Assembly: GCF_000336955.1 (NCBI RefSeq)
Contig: NZ_AOLI01000009.1
Span: 165,171-229,170, forward strand
From: Haloferax larsenii JCM 13917
Lineage (GTDB): Archaea; Halobacteriota; Halobacteria; Halobacteriales; Haloferacaceae
Length of the DNA: 64,000 bases
Reading direction: 5' to 3'
The notes beneath the pieces are model-generated. The model did not search any database. It had not been told where the DNA came from and worked only from the letters and a program-made list of their open reading frames with translations. A program made the position numbers and the translations under genes. This document shows positions 25,893 to 34,898 of the stretch, one piece after another (position 1 is the first letter of the stretch; each line of letters starts with the position of its first letter).

Positions 25893-27593
25893 ATGGAGTG
25901 GCAGTACACAATCTACGCGTATCCGACGATATTCGCCGCCGTAGCGTCGGCCATCATCTTCATCTACACCCTCGATTTCATGCGGCAACGGGGGCAGAGC
26001 CCGGTCGCGCTCTCGTTTGCCGCGCTCGCGGTGGCGACGACACTCTGGACCGGGACGACCGTCGTCAAGCTACTCGCCGTGGATGCGGGCGTGAAGCTCC
26101 TCGCCTACAAGGTGTTGCACATCGGCGGCACGTTCGCTCCGCCGGCGTTTCTCCTCTTCGCGCTGGCTTACACCGACCGGAAACAGTACCTGAACAGGAA
26201 GACCGTCGGGGCGATATTCGTCGTTCCGTCGGTGTTCGTCCTCGTGTTGTTTACCAACCCGATGGAACTCGCGTACACGGGGTGGGACCTCTCCACGACC
26301 GCCAATGGCGTCAGGACGCTTAGTGTCGAGGACGGCCCCGTAAGCACCCTCACGTTCATCTACGTGTTCGCCGCTCTCTTCGCGGCATTCGGCGTTATCG
26401 GACACCACGCTATCAGGCTCGGCAAACCGTTCAGCCTGCAAGCGGCGTTGTTACTCACCGGCATGGTCGCGCCAACTGTCATCGCCGTGTTCGAGTTCAC
26501 AGACACGCCACCGCTCGCGGGCGGCGTGAACCTCGTCCCGGCGTCGCTCGCGATTCCGACGATGCTGTACGCGATTGCCGTCTTCCGCTACAAGCTTCTC
26601 GACATTCTCCCCATCGCCTACGCCGCGGCCGGGGAGCACTCGACCGACGGGTTCATCGTCCTCGACTCGTCGGAGACCGTCGTTCACACGAACGACACCG
26701 CCGGCAACTTGCTCGGGACGAGACGGCCGCTCAGAGGGAACGCCGCAGCCGACGTGATTCCGGCGTACGACCAGCTGAAGCGAAGCGACGAGCCGCTCGA
26801 CTGCCAGGTACAGCAAGCACCGAACCGATACGTGGAACTCACGCGGATTCCGCTCGAACAGTCCTACGGGCGCGTCGGCTGGGTCATCACCGTCCGGGAC
26901 GTGACGCCGCGAAAGCAGTACGAACTGTCGCTGGAGTCGCGAAACGACGAACTGGAGATGTTGAACCGAATCGTCAGACACGACATCCGAAACGACATGC
27001 AAATCGTCACCGCCTACATCGAGCTGGCGATGGAAGACGGGCTGGTCGAGCCGGACGGGCGACCATATCTCCAGACGGCGCTCACCCGGGCGCAGAACAC
27101 AGTCGAGTTGACCGACGCCCTCGGTCAGTTAACGAAAGTGACCAACGAGGACGAACGACTGTATTCGGTCGACGTCGGCACCGTCGTCTCGAAAGTCGCC
27201 GACAGCGTCCGCGAGAGCCACCCCGAGGCCACGATTACGGTCGCGTCGCTTCCGGCGGCGGCTATCCTCGGAAACGACCTCCTCGAATCCGTCTTCGTGA
27301 ACATCATCGAGAATGCAATCGTCCACAACGACGCTGACGACCCCGCCGTCGACGTGGGACTGTCGGTGACTGAGGACGTTGCAACCGTCCGAATCGGCGA
27401 TAACGGCCCCGGAATTCCAGACGACAAGAAGAAAGAGGTCTTCGGAAAAGGGGAGAAGGGCCTCGAAAGCCCGGGAACGGGGGTTGGTCTCTACCTCGTC
27501 GACGCAATCGTCACAACCTACGGCGGGAAGGTGTGGGTCGAAGACAACGACCCCCGCGGCGCGCGGTTCATGGTCGAACTCCCGTTGGCGTGA
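25893..27593 (+). CDS. 7TM-PAS sensor histidine kinase
   Basis: Membrane sensor kinase, 566 aa. Residues 1-235 contain about seven hydrophobic helices of the 7TM histidine-kinase N-terminal type. A PAS-like domain covers about 245-345 (STDGFIVLDSSETVVHTND). The HisKA helix has the phosphoacceptor His363 in IVRHDIRND, and the HATPase domain has NIIENAIVHND and the G boxes DNGPGIPDD and GTGVGLYLV. No response regulator is adjacent, which is common in haloarchaea. The ATG at 25893 is the first start before the helices. Confidence 0.87.
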   Translation: MEWQYTIYAYPTIFAAVASAIIFIYTLDFMRQRGQSPVALSFAALAVATTLWTGTTVVKLLAVDAGVKLLAYKVLHIGGTFAPPAFLLFALAYTDRKQYLNRKTVGAIFVVPSVFVLVLFTNPMELAYTGWDLSTTANGVRTLSVEDGPVSTLTFIYVFAALFAAFGVIGHHAIRLGKPFSLQAALLLTGMVAPTVIAVFEFTDTPPLAGGVNLVPASLAIPTMLYAIAVFRYKLLDILPIAYAAAGEHSTDGFIVLDSSETVVHTNDTAGNLLGTRRPLRGNAAADVIPAYDQLKRSDEPLDCQVQQAPNRYVELTRIPLEQSYGRVGWVITVRDVTPRKQYELSLESRNDELEMLNRIVRHDIRNDMQIVTAYIELAMEDGLVEPDGRPYLQTALTRAQNTVELTDALGQLTKVTNEDERLYSVDVGTVVSKVADSVRESHPEATITVASLPAAAILGNDLLESVFVNIIENAIVHNDADDPAVDVGLSVTEDVATVRIGDNGPGIPDDKKKEVFGKGEKGLESPGTGVGLYLVDAIVTTYGGKVWVEDNDPRGARFMVELPLA

Positions 27594-27599
27594 GTGGTC

Positions 27600-27623
27600 C
27601 GCGCGAGGAGCGCGACAGGTTTT
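27600..27623 (+). terminator. Hairpin plus T-tract after the sensor kinase
   Basis: CGCGC (27600-27604) and GCGCG (27610-27614) form a perfect 5-bp stem with a GAGGA loop, followed within 6 nt by TTTT. It lies directly after the kinase stop. Confidence 0.5.
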
Positions 27624-27810
27624 CAGTGGTCGGTGCGATGGGACAGACTTGTGAGAGCGCCGCTCATCGCCACCAGGACGATGACCAACGTCGAAGATAT
27701 CTCCGATGACTTAAAACACCGAAATTTGGAGCCTGGAGCACTATATCTACATATTATCTCGTGAGCAAAAACTCGAACACAGACAACAGAGCCTCCGTTT
27801 TTTTGAGTGT

Positions 27811-27836
27811 CACAAACATTATTGGACTCGTTTGTG
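27811..27836. promoter_or_regulatory. Palindrome upstream of acyl-CoA dehydrogenase
   Basis: CACAAAC, 12 bp, GTTTGTG: a perfect inverted repeat with 7-bp arms centred 24 bp before the ATG, in the region where TATA and transcription start should be. A repressor site for fatty-acid control is plausible; the cognate protein is not identified. Confidence 0.5.
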
Positions 27837-27846
27837 ATTATTAACC

Positions 27847-29001
27847 ATGGATTTCCATCTCACAGAGGAGCAGGAGGCCATCCGCGAGGAGGTCCGCCGA
27901 TTCGCCGAGAACGAGATTGCACCCGTCGCCAGCGAGTACGACGAGGAAGAAAAGTACCCCCACGACATCATGCAGAAGGCAGCCAAGATGGGGCTGACCG
28001 GGGCGCACTTCCCCGTCGAGTACGGCGGTGTCGGGTACTCGTCGCTGGAGAACGCGCTCGTCACGGAGGAACTGTTCGCCGTCGACCCCGGAATCGGACT
28101 CTGTATCACGAGTGCTGGCTTCGGAGCAGAGGCCATCATCAACTTCGGAACCGAAGACCAGAAAGAGCGATTCCTGCCGCCTATCGTGGAGGGAGAGTCC
28201 GTGATGGGCGCGGCAATCAGTGAACCGCAGGCTGGTTCAGACGTGACGTCCGTGCGCACGCAGGCAGAGAAAGACGGCGACGAGTGGGTCCTCAACGGCA
28301 ACAAGATGTGGATTACGAACGGGACCGTCGGCGACTACTTCGTCGTCATGTGCCAGACTGACCCCGACGCGGACGACCGCTACTCCGGGTTCTCCCAAAT
28401 CGTCGTCGAGTCCGACCGCGACGGATTCAGCGCCGACAAGATTACCGGAAAGATGGGCATTCGCGCCAGCGACACGGCCGAACTCATCCTCGACGACGTG
28501 CGCGTCCCCGAAGAGAACCTCATCGGAACCGAAGGGATGGGCTTCCTTCAGCTCATGCAGTTCTTCGACGAGACCCGGACCGCAGTGGCCGCACAGGGCG
28601 TCGGTATCGCCAAGGGTGCCTGCGAGCGCGCACTCGAATACGCGAAAGAGCGCGAACAGTTCGGTCGCTCCATCAGCGACTTCCAGGCGATTCAGCACAA
28701 ACTCGCCGAGATGCACACCGCGACCGAAGCCGCGCGCCAGTTGACCTACAAGTCCGCCTGGAGTGTCGACAACGACGAGGGCCAACTGACCGCGCTCGCC
28801 TCGATGGCCAAGGAGTTCGCATCCGACGTCGCCACCGACGTCGCCGACGAAGCCGTCCAGATTCACGGTGGTGCCGGATTCGTCAACGACCACGACGTCG
28901 AACGCCTCTACCGCGACTCCAAGATTACCCAGATTTACGAGGGGACGACCGAGATTCAAAAGACCATCATCGCACGCGAACTGCTCGGGAAGGGCTTCTA
29001 A
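27847..29001 (+). CDS. Acyl-CoA dehydrogenase
   Basis: FAD-dependent enzyme that introduces the alpha-beta double bond in acyl-CoA during fatty-acid or amino-acid catabolism. All three domains are present in 384 aa: helical N-terminal, middle barrel with the EPQAGSDVTS and WITNG flavin signatures, and C-terminal helices. The catalytic glutamate is in QIYEGTTEIQ near residue 364. The chain-length specificity cannot be read. It is preceded by the palindrome at 27811-27836. It may work with the 3-hydroxyacyl-CoA dehydrogenase at 49921-50781. Confidence 0.93.
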   Translation: MDFHLTEEQEAIREEVRRFAENEIAPVASEYDEEEKYPHDIMQKAAKMGLTGAHFPVEYGGVGYSSLENALVTEELFAVDPGIGLCITSAGFGAEAIINFGTEDQKERFLPPIVEGESVMGAAISEPQAGSDVTSVRTQAEKDGDEWVLNGNKMWITNGTVGDYFVVMCQTDPDADDRYSGFSQIVVESDRDGFSADKITGKMGIRASDTAELILDDVRVPEENLIGTEGMGFLQLMQFFDETRTAVAAQGVGIAKGACERALEYAKEREQFGRSISDFQAIQHKLAEMHTATEAARQLTYKSAWSVDNDEGQLTALASMAKEFASDVATDVADEAVQIHGGAGFVNDHDVERLYRDSKITQIYEGTTEIQKTIIARELLGKGF

Positions 29002-29097
29002 CCCTCCCCGTTCGGTCGCCGCTCCGGCGGCGTCGTCACCGAGAAGCACGTCGATTCGACACGAAGTACTAACACCATGTCTGTGGTATAACACGTC

Positions 29098-29409
29098 ATG
29101 CCGCGAAAAGATGGCAAGCGAAACTTCGTCCTCATCGAAGACGACGGTGAAGAAACGAGCGTGTTTAGCGGACAGTATCCACGGCAGGCGGCGTTGAAAG
29201 CCGCCCGTCGACTCCATCCCGCCCCGAGTCGCGACGAGGTAGACGGGAAAGCCACCCTGCGACTCCGCGAGCGCGGGACCGACCGCGTCCACGTCTACGA
29301 CGGCTGGGCGTGGACCGAATCCAAGAGCGACGACGACCCCGAGTGGATGGGCGACAGCGTCACGCGAGCCAACGTCTCGAAACAGGGTATCGAACACCTC
29401 GACGAGTGA
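29098..29409 (+). CDS. MC1 family chromosomal protein
   Basis: Small archaeal chromatin protein of the MC1 family, a monomer that sharply bends DNA. The 103-residue sequence shows the family pattern KRNFVLIEDDGEETSVFSG, PRQAALKAARR and the C-terminal WAWTESK. It is more acidic than methanogen MC1, as usual in halophiles. GTACTAAC lies about 26 nt upstream of the ATG at 29098. Confidence 0.88.
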   Translation: MPRKDGKRNFVLIEDDGEETSVFSGQYPRQAALKAARRLHPAPSRDEVDGKATLRLRERGTDRVHVYDGWAWTESKSDDDPEWMGDSVTRANVSKQGIEHLDE

Positions 29410-29511
29410 CTGCCCGGCAGTCACCGCCGTGACGACGGGCGTTCGGTCGCCGCCTCCAACGTGCAAGGCATCTCTACGCGTCACGTGCAGGAGGCGTCTC
29501 TACGCGTCGAT

Positions 29512-30141
29512 TTAGCTGTCTTGCCGTTCGAAGACTCGCAACGTATCCGGGTCGTCGCGCGCGACGTCGCGCTGTGAAAAGCCGAACTGTGTGAAGATAT
29601 CGTTCCAGTCGCGGTAGTAGAGCGGAAAGTCGTACTGAGTGTCGTTCACGTCGGAACCGTTCGATTGGTCGTCGTCAGCCCCCTCGTTTTCGACGGTGAC
29701 GAGAAGGTCGTTCGTACACCGGGCGAGTTCTTCGAAGACCCACGCGTCGTCGGGATGGATGTGCTGAAGCGTCTCGATGGAGTACACCACGTCGAACTGG
29801 CCGTCGTCGAACTCCTCGACGACGTCCTCGATGGCTGCCGCGTAGAACGTGCCGCTGGCAGCGAGTTCGGGATACGCCTCTCGCATCACCTCGAACGAGT
29901 CGTCGTTGATGTCGATGCCGTAGACGCTCTCGAAGCCGTTGTCCCGAAGGTGCGACAGATGTCGCCCCGACCCGCATCCGAGTTCTAACACCGACGCAGA
30001 CGGGTCGATGGCGTCGTCGAGAATCTGATGAATCGCTTCGCTCGTTTCGTTCGGGCCGTAATAGGCGTAGTACTCCGGGGAAAACTCTCCCGACCGGTCT
30101 GCCCACTGCCGACGAACATCGTTAGGACCCACAGGAATCAC
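29512..30141 (-). CDS. Class I SAM-dependent methyltransferase
   Basis: Methyltransferase domain protein, 209 aa. Motif I VLELGCGSGRHL binds S-adenosylmethionine near residue 51; GIDIND is the acidic loop and VYSIETLQHI the motif IV region. The N-terminus is about 45 residues of helical lid. The C-terminal FGFSQRDVARDDPDTLRVFE is the usual last strand pair. Its substrate is unknown, and no partner gene is adjacent. Confidence 0.83.
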   Translation of the reverse strand: MIPVGPNDVRRQWADRSGEFSPEYYAYYGPNETSEAIHQILDDAIDPSASVLELGCGSGRHLSHLRDNGFESVYGIDINDDSFEVMREAYPELAASGTFYAAAIEDVVEEFDDGQFDVVYSIETLQHIHPDDAWVFEELARCTNDLLVTVENEGADDDQSNGSDVNDTQYDFPLYYRDWNDIFTQFGFSQRDVARDDPDTLRVFERQDS

Positions 30142-30258
30142 GGGTTCCTCGACGGGTAAAGCCTCGTCGGACGAGCGGCCCCCGATGCTGCGACCAGAAC
30201 TGCCGATACCACAGAATCCACCCAGAACACCGACGATGCGCTAGCCGAGCACACACAG

Positions 30259-30286
30259 AATAGACGAATCAGAACAAATGTCTATT
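30259..30286. repeat. Inverted repeat between methyltransferase and cspA
   Basis: AATAGAC (30259-30265) and GTCTATT (30280-30286) form a perfect 7-bp inverted repeat with a 14-bp spacer in the intergenic region. It is about 65 bp before the cspA TATA. It could be an operator or an RNA hairpin. Confidence 0.4.
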
Positions 30287-30383
30287 TGAGTGGCGACATC
30301 AGAAAAAGAATTCAACAAAATCGAGGCATGACACTACGACCCTCACAAGCTTTATCCCCAAACGGCCACTGTGTCCAAAAGCA

Positions 30384-30578
30384 ATGGCGAAAGGAAACGT
30401 TGATTTCTTCAACGACACTGGCGGCTACGGTTTCATTTCGACGGACGATGCGGACGACGACGTGTTCTTCCACATGGAAGACATCGGCGGCCCTGACCTC
30501 GAAGAAGGAACGGATGTGGAGTTTGACATTGAACAGGCCCCCAAGGGCCCGCGTGCGACGAACCTCACGCGTCTTTAA
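30384..30578 (+). CDS. cspA: Cold-shock domain protein
   Basis: Single cold-shock domain of 64 aa, a nucleic-acid chaperone binding single-stranded RNA or DNA. RNP1 is GGYGFIST and RNP2 is DVFFHMED. CTTTATCC lies about 30 nt upstream of the ATG (leaderless or near-leaderless). The short inverted repeat GTCGC-GCGTA-GCGAC just after the gene may mark its end. Confidence 0.93.
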   Translation: MAKGNVDFFNDTGGYGFISTDDADDDVFFHMEDIGGPDLEEGTDVEFDIEQAPKGPRATNLTRL

Positions 30579-30775
30579 ATCGGTAGGACGTCGCGCGTAG
30601 CGACAATACTACGGATTATTTCTCACGAAGCTACACTCGAAGAGCGGCGGTGCTCTCGAACGCTGTGCGACGTATCGAACACAGTCTCATCACTCCCCGA
30701 GACCGTCAGGTTCTGCGTCAAGTAAACTATTCTACCGTTGCATACAGTTTTGCTCAGTTGGATTGTATATCCTGT

Positions 30776-31834
30776 ATGTCATCCGCGCTCGTCATTGGGG
30801 GAACTGGCTTCGTCGGCCACCACACCACAGCAGAACTGCTCGACCACGGATACGAGGTGACGGTGTTCAGCCGTGGGGTCCGAGACTATCCATCGGACCC
30901 GCGCGACGGCGTCTCCTACGTCACGGTCGATAGAACCGACGCCGACTCGCTCGAATCGGCCGCCGAACGCGTCGACCCCGACATCGTCATCGACAACGCC
31001 CTCTTCCACCCGGAACACGCACGCGAGGCAGTGGAGATTTTCGCAGACGTCGAGGCGTACGTCTACGTCTCCAGCGGTGGCGTCTACGACGCCCACGAGA
31101 TTCCGAAGCGAGAGGACGAAACCACACTGCATTCGTTCTCCGCAGAACAGGCGGGCGACAACACGATGCGAACCTACGGCCCTCGCAAGGCCGAGTGTGA
31201 CCGAATCGTCAGGGCTGCTGCCGACCGAGGCGTCGCTGCCATGTGTGTCCGACCGACGATGGTCTACGGGCCAAAATCGGCCGCCTCCGGCGACACCTCG
31301 TTGGTGGGGTCTATCTCTTGGGCGGCAGACCTTCCAGAGCTACAGGACCACCACGACTACTGGATTGACCGACTCGACCGCTACGACCGGGTCGTCGTCC
31401 CCGGCGACGGAACCGCAATCTGGCACCGCGTGTACGTCGAAGACGTGGCGCGGGCACTCCGAATCGTCGCCGAGGAGGGGACGCCCGGCGAAGCCTACAA
31501 CGCGGCCGACCGCACCGTGTTCACGATGGAAGACGTCATCGACCTCATCGCCGAGACGCTCGATACCACCGTGGAAGTGTTCCACGCGAGTCGCCGCGAA
31601 CTCGCCGAATTCGGTCTCGAACCGGACGACTTCGTCCTCTATCACCACCTCGGAAGCGACTACCCGCACGTCCTTTCGACGTGCAAACTCTCGTCGCTCG
31701 GATGGGACTCGACGCCTCCGGAAGTCGCGATGGAGCGAACCGTCGAGGAGTCGCTGGCGAGCGAGCGCGACGGCAGCATGTTTGACCCGGGTCGAGAGGT
31801 CGAAGAACGCTTCCTCGACGCAGTCACCGAGTAG
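30776..31834 (+). CDS. NAD-dependent epimerase/dehydratase family protein
   Basis: Extended short-chain dehydrogenase, 352 aa, of the atypical type. The Rossmann motif GGTGFVGHH is at residues 8-16 and the catalytic YGPRKAEC (Tyr and Lys) near residue 142. The ATG at 30776 is used because it sits directly before the first strand; the open frame upstream has no coding character. The C-terminal half likely binds a nucleotide sugar or similar substrate, not defined here. Confidence 0.85.
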   Translation: MSSALVIGGTGFVGHHTTAELLDHGYEVTVFSRGVRDYPSDPRDGVSYVTVDRTDADSLESAAERVDPDIVIDNALFHPEHAREAVEIFADVEAYVYVSSGGVYDAHEIPKREDETTLHSFSAEQAGDNTMRTYGPRKAECDRIVRAAADRGVAAMCVRPTMVYGPKSAASGDTSLVGSISWAADLPELQDHHDYWIDRLDRYDRVVVPGDGTAIWHRVYVEDVARALRIVAEEGTPGEAYNAADRTVFTMEDVIDLIAETLDTTVEVFHASRRELAEFGLEPDDFVLYHHLGSDYPHVLSTCKLSSLGWDSTPPEVAMERTVEESLASERDGSMFDPGREVEERFLDAVTE

Positions 31835-31869
31835 TGGAAAAAACGCCCCCGGTTCGACCGACTGTCCGG

Positions 31870-33339
31870 TTACCTGTCGCCGTCGGCCGGGCTAATGTTC
31901 CGGTTCGTGCGGAACACGTTCTCTGGGTCGTATCGCGCCTTACTCTCCTGAAGCCGGTCGAAGTGCTCGCCGTAGGTCGCGCGAACACGCTCTTCGCCTT
32001 CGTCGGCAGTCTGGAAGTTCACGTAGTTGCCGCCGGTCGAGAATGGACGGAGTCGTTCCCATGCATCGCGGACCCACTGCCGGTAGTCGTCTTCGTTCGG
32101 TTCGTCCGGTTCCCACATTCCGGCGACGCCGTACACGAAGCGGGCGTCCCTGTTTCCGACACTCCCGTCGTCAGCGTCCCGTTCGTTGAGAGCGCCGCCG
32201 ATGTGTGCGAGCACTAACTGTGCCCCCGGAATCGGGCACTCTTCGGTGAGTTCCCGCACGGTCGAACAGAGCTCGTCGGGTAGCTCTGACGCGAACTCGG
32301 TCTTCCAGTAGTAGTGGTTGCCCTTGGGTTGTGTCGCATCGAGGTACGATTGGAGTTGGGTGTACGGTTGCTCCTGAAGCAAATCGACCACCGGGTCGCC
32401 GAGTCCCCGAATCGGTGCGAGCGCGTCGTCGACGTCGTCCAGGTCACCGGTGTAGCAGACGGCCATCGCGCAGATTCGCTTTCCGTGCCACTCTTCGGGG
32501 ACGAACGGTGCCGGTGGTGCCCGTCGGAGGATATGGAAGACCGTCAACTCCCTCGGCCCCTCGTCGGTGAGTTCTCGGTAGGTGTCGAGAACCTCGTCCG
32601 CCCTGTCGAACGGCCACGCGATGAGCCCGCCGTAGACCATCGGCCCAACCTCGTGGAGGCGGAACGTAAAGGACGTAATGACACCGAAGTTGTGCCCTGC
32701 GCCCCGAATCGCCCAAAAGAGGTCCTCGTTCTCGTCGCGGCTGGCTCGTCTGACTTCCCCGTCCGCGGTGACAATCTCGACTTCGAGCAGATTGTCGACT
32801 GTCCACCCAAACCGTCGAGTGAGATAGCCAAATCCGCCGCCGAGCGTAAGCCCTGCCAGCCCGGTCTCCGAGACGAATCCAAGCGGCGTCGCCAGCCCGT
32901 GGAGTTGCGTCTCGCGGTCTACATCCCGGAGGAGACACCCGGCCTGCGCCGTCACGGTCTGCGCCTTGGGGTCGACGATGACTCCTCGAAGCTCGGACAT
33001 ATCGATAGTGAATCCGCCGTCGGCCAGTGCAGTCCCCGCGATGTTGTGCCCGCCGCCCCGAACAGACAGTTCGAGGTCGTGTTCACGGGCGAAGTTGACG
33101 GCGTCGGCGACGTCTGCCGTTCCCGTTGGCTGCACGACGAGTGCCGGAGACTTCTCTATCATCCCGTTCCAGAGGCGCGTCGCCGCTTCGAACTCCGGGT
33201 CCGTGGGAACGAGTAGTCGTCCTTGCACACGCTCGTCGAAGGCATCGACTGCCTCTTCCGGTATCGTTGTCTTCGACCCTCCCCGAGTCGCGATTGTTGT
33301 TTGTGTAGCAGTACCGCCGTTCGAGCCCACTTCACTCAT
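31870..33339 (-). CDS. FAD-linked oxidase (berberine-bridge type)
   Basis: Flavoprotein oxidase of the FAD-binding PCMH / BBE family, 489 aa. The FAD domain has VRGGGHNIAG, whose His is the usual covalent flavin attachment, and GLTLGGGFGYLTR. The C-terminal BBE element YVNFQTADEGEERVRATYG is present. The Cys that makes a second flavin bond in bicovalent members is not visible in the matching SETG segment. The ATG at 33339 is preferred to a GTG three codons earlier. Substrate unknown; sugars and alkaloid-like alcohols are used by relatives. Confidence 0.85.
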   Translation of the reverse strand: MSEVGSNGGTATQTTIATRGGSKTTIPEEAVDAFDERVQGRLLVPTDPEFEAATRLWNGMIEKSPALVVQPTGTADVADAVNFAREHDLELSVRGGGHNIAGTALADGGFTIDMSELRGVIVDPKAQTVTAQAGCLLRDVDRETQLHGLATPLGFVSETGLAGLTLGGGFGYLTRRFGWTVDNLLEVEIVTADGEVRRASRDENEDLFWAIRGAGHNFGVITSFTFRLHEVGPMVYGGLIAWPFDRADEVLDTYRELTDEGPRELTVFHILRRAPPAPFVPEEWHGKRICAMAVCYTGDLDDVDDALAPIRGLGDPVVDLLQEQPYTQLQSYLDATQPKGNHYYWKTEFASELPDELCSTVRELTEECPIPGAQLVLAHIGGALNERDADDGSVGNRDARFVYGVAGMWEPDEPNEDDYRQWVRDAWERLRPFSTGGNYVNFQTADEGEERVRATYGEHFDRLQESKARYDPENVFRTNRNISPADGDR

Positions 33340-33469
33340 GGTTTCCACCCCGTGCTAGATACGGTCGAAGAGAGGATGACGATTCCTCGTGAAATATTTC
33401 ACCGCCTGAAATCACGCCCGGGCAGAGAGGTCGCCTGCCGACCCAACCGAAGAGGTCGGGTTCCCCCGG

Positions 33470-34294
33470 CTACGGGAGTCGACTCGACGGAAAGAGTTCT
33501 TCGAGTTCGTCGGCGGTAACTGGGTGTGCGTCGGTCCGATGCCGCTCGAAGACGGCAGTGGCCCACTCACGCGCTTCGGGCGCATCGGTATCGATGACGG
33601 CTTCGAGCAGCCCCGTCTCGGCATCGTGACAGCAGAGACCGATACGGTCGTCGAAGATGCCGATACCGCATCGCTCTCCGTGGGAAAGGCCCTCGTGAAG
33701 GAAGATGGTACAGTTCTCACACGCTGCCGCCTGGGCGACTCGTTCTGGATTCCACGCGAGCGTCTTTTCGAGTACGTCTGGCGAGTAGACGTACTCGAAC
33801 TCCATGCCGTCTTCGACCCTCCGGCAGACAGTTTCGTTGTTGGCCGATTTGAAGACGGTCGTTCCGAACCCCCGCAGCGCGGTCGTCTCTTCTATCAGCT
33901 GTGTAACCCGCTCGACCGGCTGGTACGGGTACCCGGGACCGGGATACGAGACCACCGCGTCGGCAAACAGGTCGACCGAAAAGCCCTCCATCTCGCGAGG
34001 GAGCCATCGCCATACGTCTCGGAGTTTCTGCTCTGTCTCCATCGCCGTGTGGAGGTTCGCGAACTGCTCGGCCACGTACGCGCCGAGTGGCGTCAGTTCG
34101 TACGCGGAACCGGCTCTAGTTATCCACTCTCGGTCCTCGAAATCACCGAGTACTCGCCCGACGGTCGGCGATGAGGCACCCGTTTCCGTTCGCAACTCGT
34201 TCCGGTTTCGGGGGCGGTCGGCGAGCGCGTCGAGAATCTTGACACGGTGGTCTGAGCGGACCACGAACGCTATCTCCTCTCTCGGAGACGCCAT
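33470..34294 (-). CDS. Winged-helix regulator with effector domain
   Basis: Transcriptional regulator, 274 aa from the ATG at 34294 (MASPREEIAF). Residues 5-80 form a winged helix (SDHRVKILDALADRP, then GASSPTVGRVLGDFEDREWI). The remaining ~190 residues are a domain found in a common haloarchaeal regulator family, with CENCTIFLHE and IGLCCHD in the sensor part. TATTATCG lies about 30 nt upstream, supporting the shorter start over the open frame beginning at 34348. It lies upstream of the FAD oxidase on the same strand, a possible target. Confidence 0.8.
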   Translation of the reverse strand: MASPREEIAFVVRSDHRVKILDALADRPRNRNELRTETGASSPTVGRVLGDFEDREWITRAGSAYELTPLGAYVAEQFANLHTAMETEQKLRDVWRWLPREMEGFSVDLFADAVVSYPGPGYPYQPVERVTQLIEETTALRGFGTTVFKSANNETVCRRVEDGMEFEYVYSPDVLEKTLAWNPERVAQAAACENCTIFLHEGLSHGERCGIGIFDDRIGLCCHDAETGLLEAVIDTDAPEAREWATAVFERHRTDAHPVTADELEELFPSSRLP

Positions 34295-34411
34295 GTTACA
34301 AATACACATGGTTCGATAATAGACTCCACGATTGCCGAGAGTCGTCACTCACCGGTTGTCTATGGTTCGTGGTCGGCCGCCAGACTGTGGCCCGCGTGTA
34401 CAGGAGTTCGA

Positions 34412-34636
34412 CTAGTGGTCGTGGAACGAGTCGTGAAGGTCCCGTGCCTCTTCGAACGTCGTCGTAATCCACTCACCGTCCTCTTGGAGTTTGATTTGGA
34501 CCATCCCGTCCGGGATATCCGCCTCCACGGTCTTCGCGTGGGCCTCGACGAGATGCTCGGCATACTGCGCCATCGCCGCATCCGCAGACGGGGCGATAGC
34601 CTGCCACGAACAGCCCGGGTGTGAGCAGCGTTTCAT
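34412..34636 (-). CDS. DUF1059-like small zinc-finger protein
   Basis: 74-residue protein with a Cys/His pattern: Cys4, Cys9, His28 and His33, as in DUF1059 proteins, which are thought to bind metal. The remainder is an acidic domain ending FEEARDLHDSFHDH. The ATG at 34636 has GGTGGTAAG nearby. The longer open frame in this register is rejected as non-coding. Confidence 0.72.
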   Translation of the reverse strand: MKRCSHPGCSWQAIAPSADAAMAQYAEHLVEAHAKTVEADIPDGMVQIKLQEDGEWITTTFEEARDLHDSFHDH

Positions 34637-34898
34637 TCTCTTACCACCGGCATTTCCCGGGCCAGTATGAATCTTTTCTTCAGTGCAGCATTCTTGGTAG
34701 TCGGGCTGACAGTATCGAGACCGGCTAGTTCGCTTGTCCGAACGCACCACGGCGAATTGGACAGAGAGTTGGAAGAGAGTTGGAAAAGAGCTCAAGTAGA
34801 TTTCTGGACGAGTATACACCTGCACAGTAGTGAATTCGGTGTTCGGCCGCAAACACACTGGGTTCCGCTCACAGAACACGTCAGCTTCACCGTCGCCA

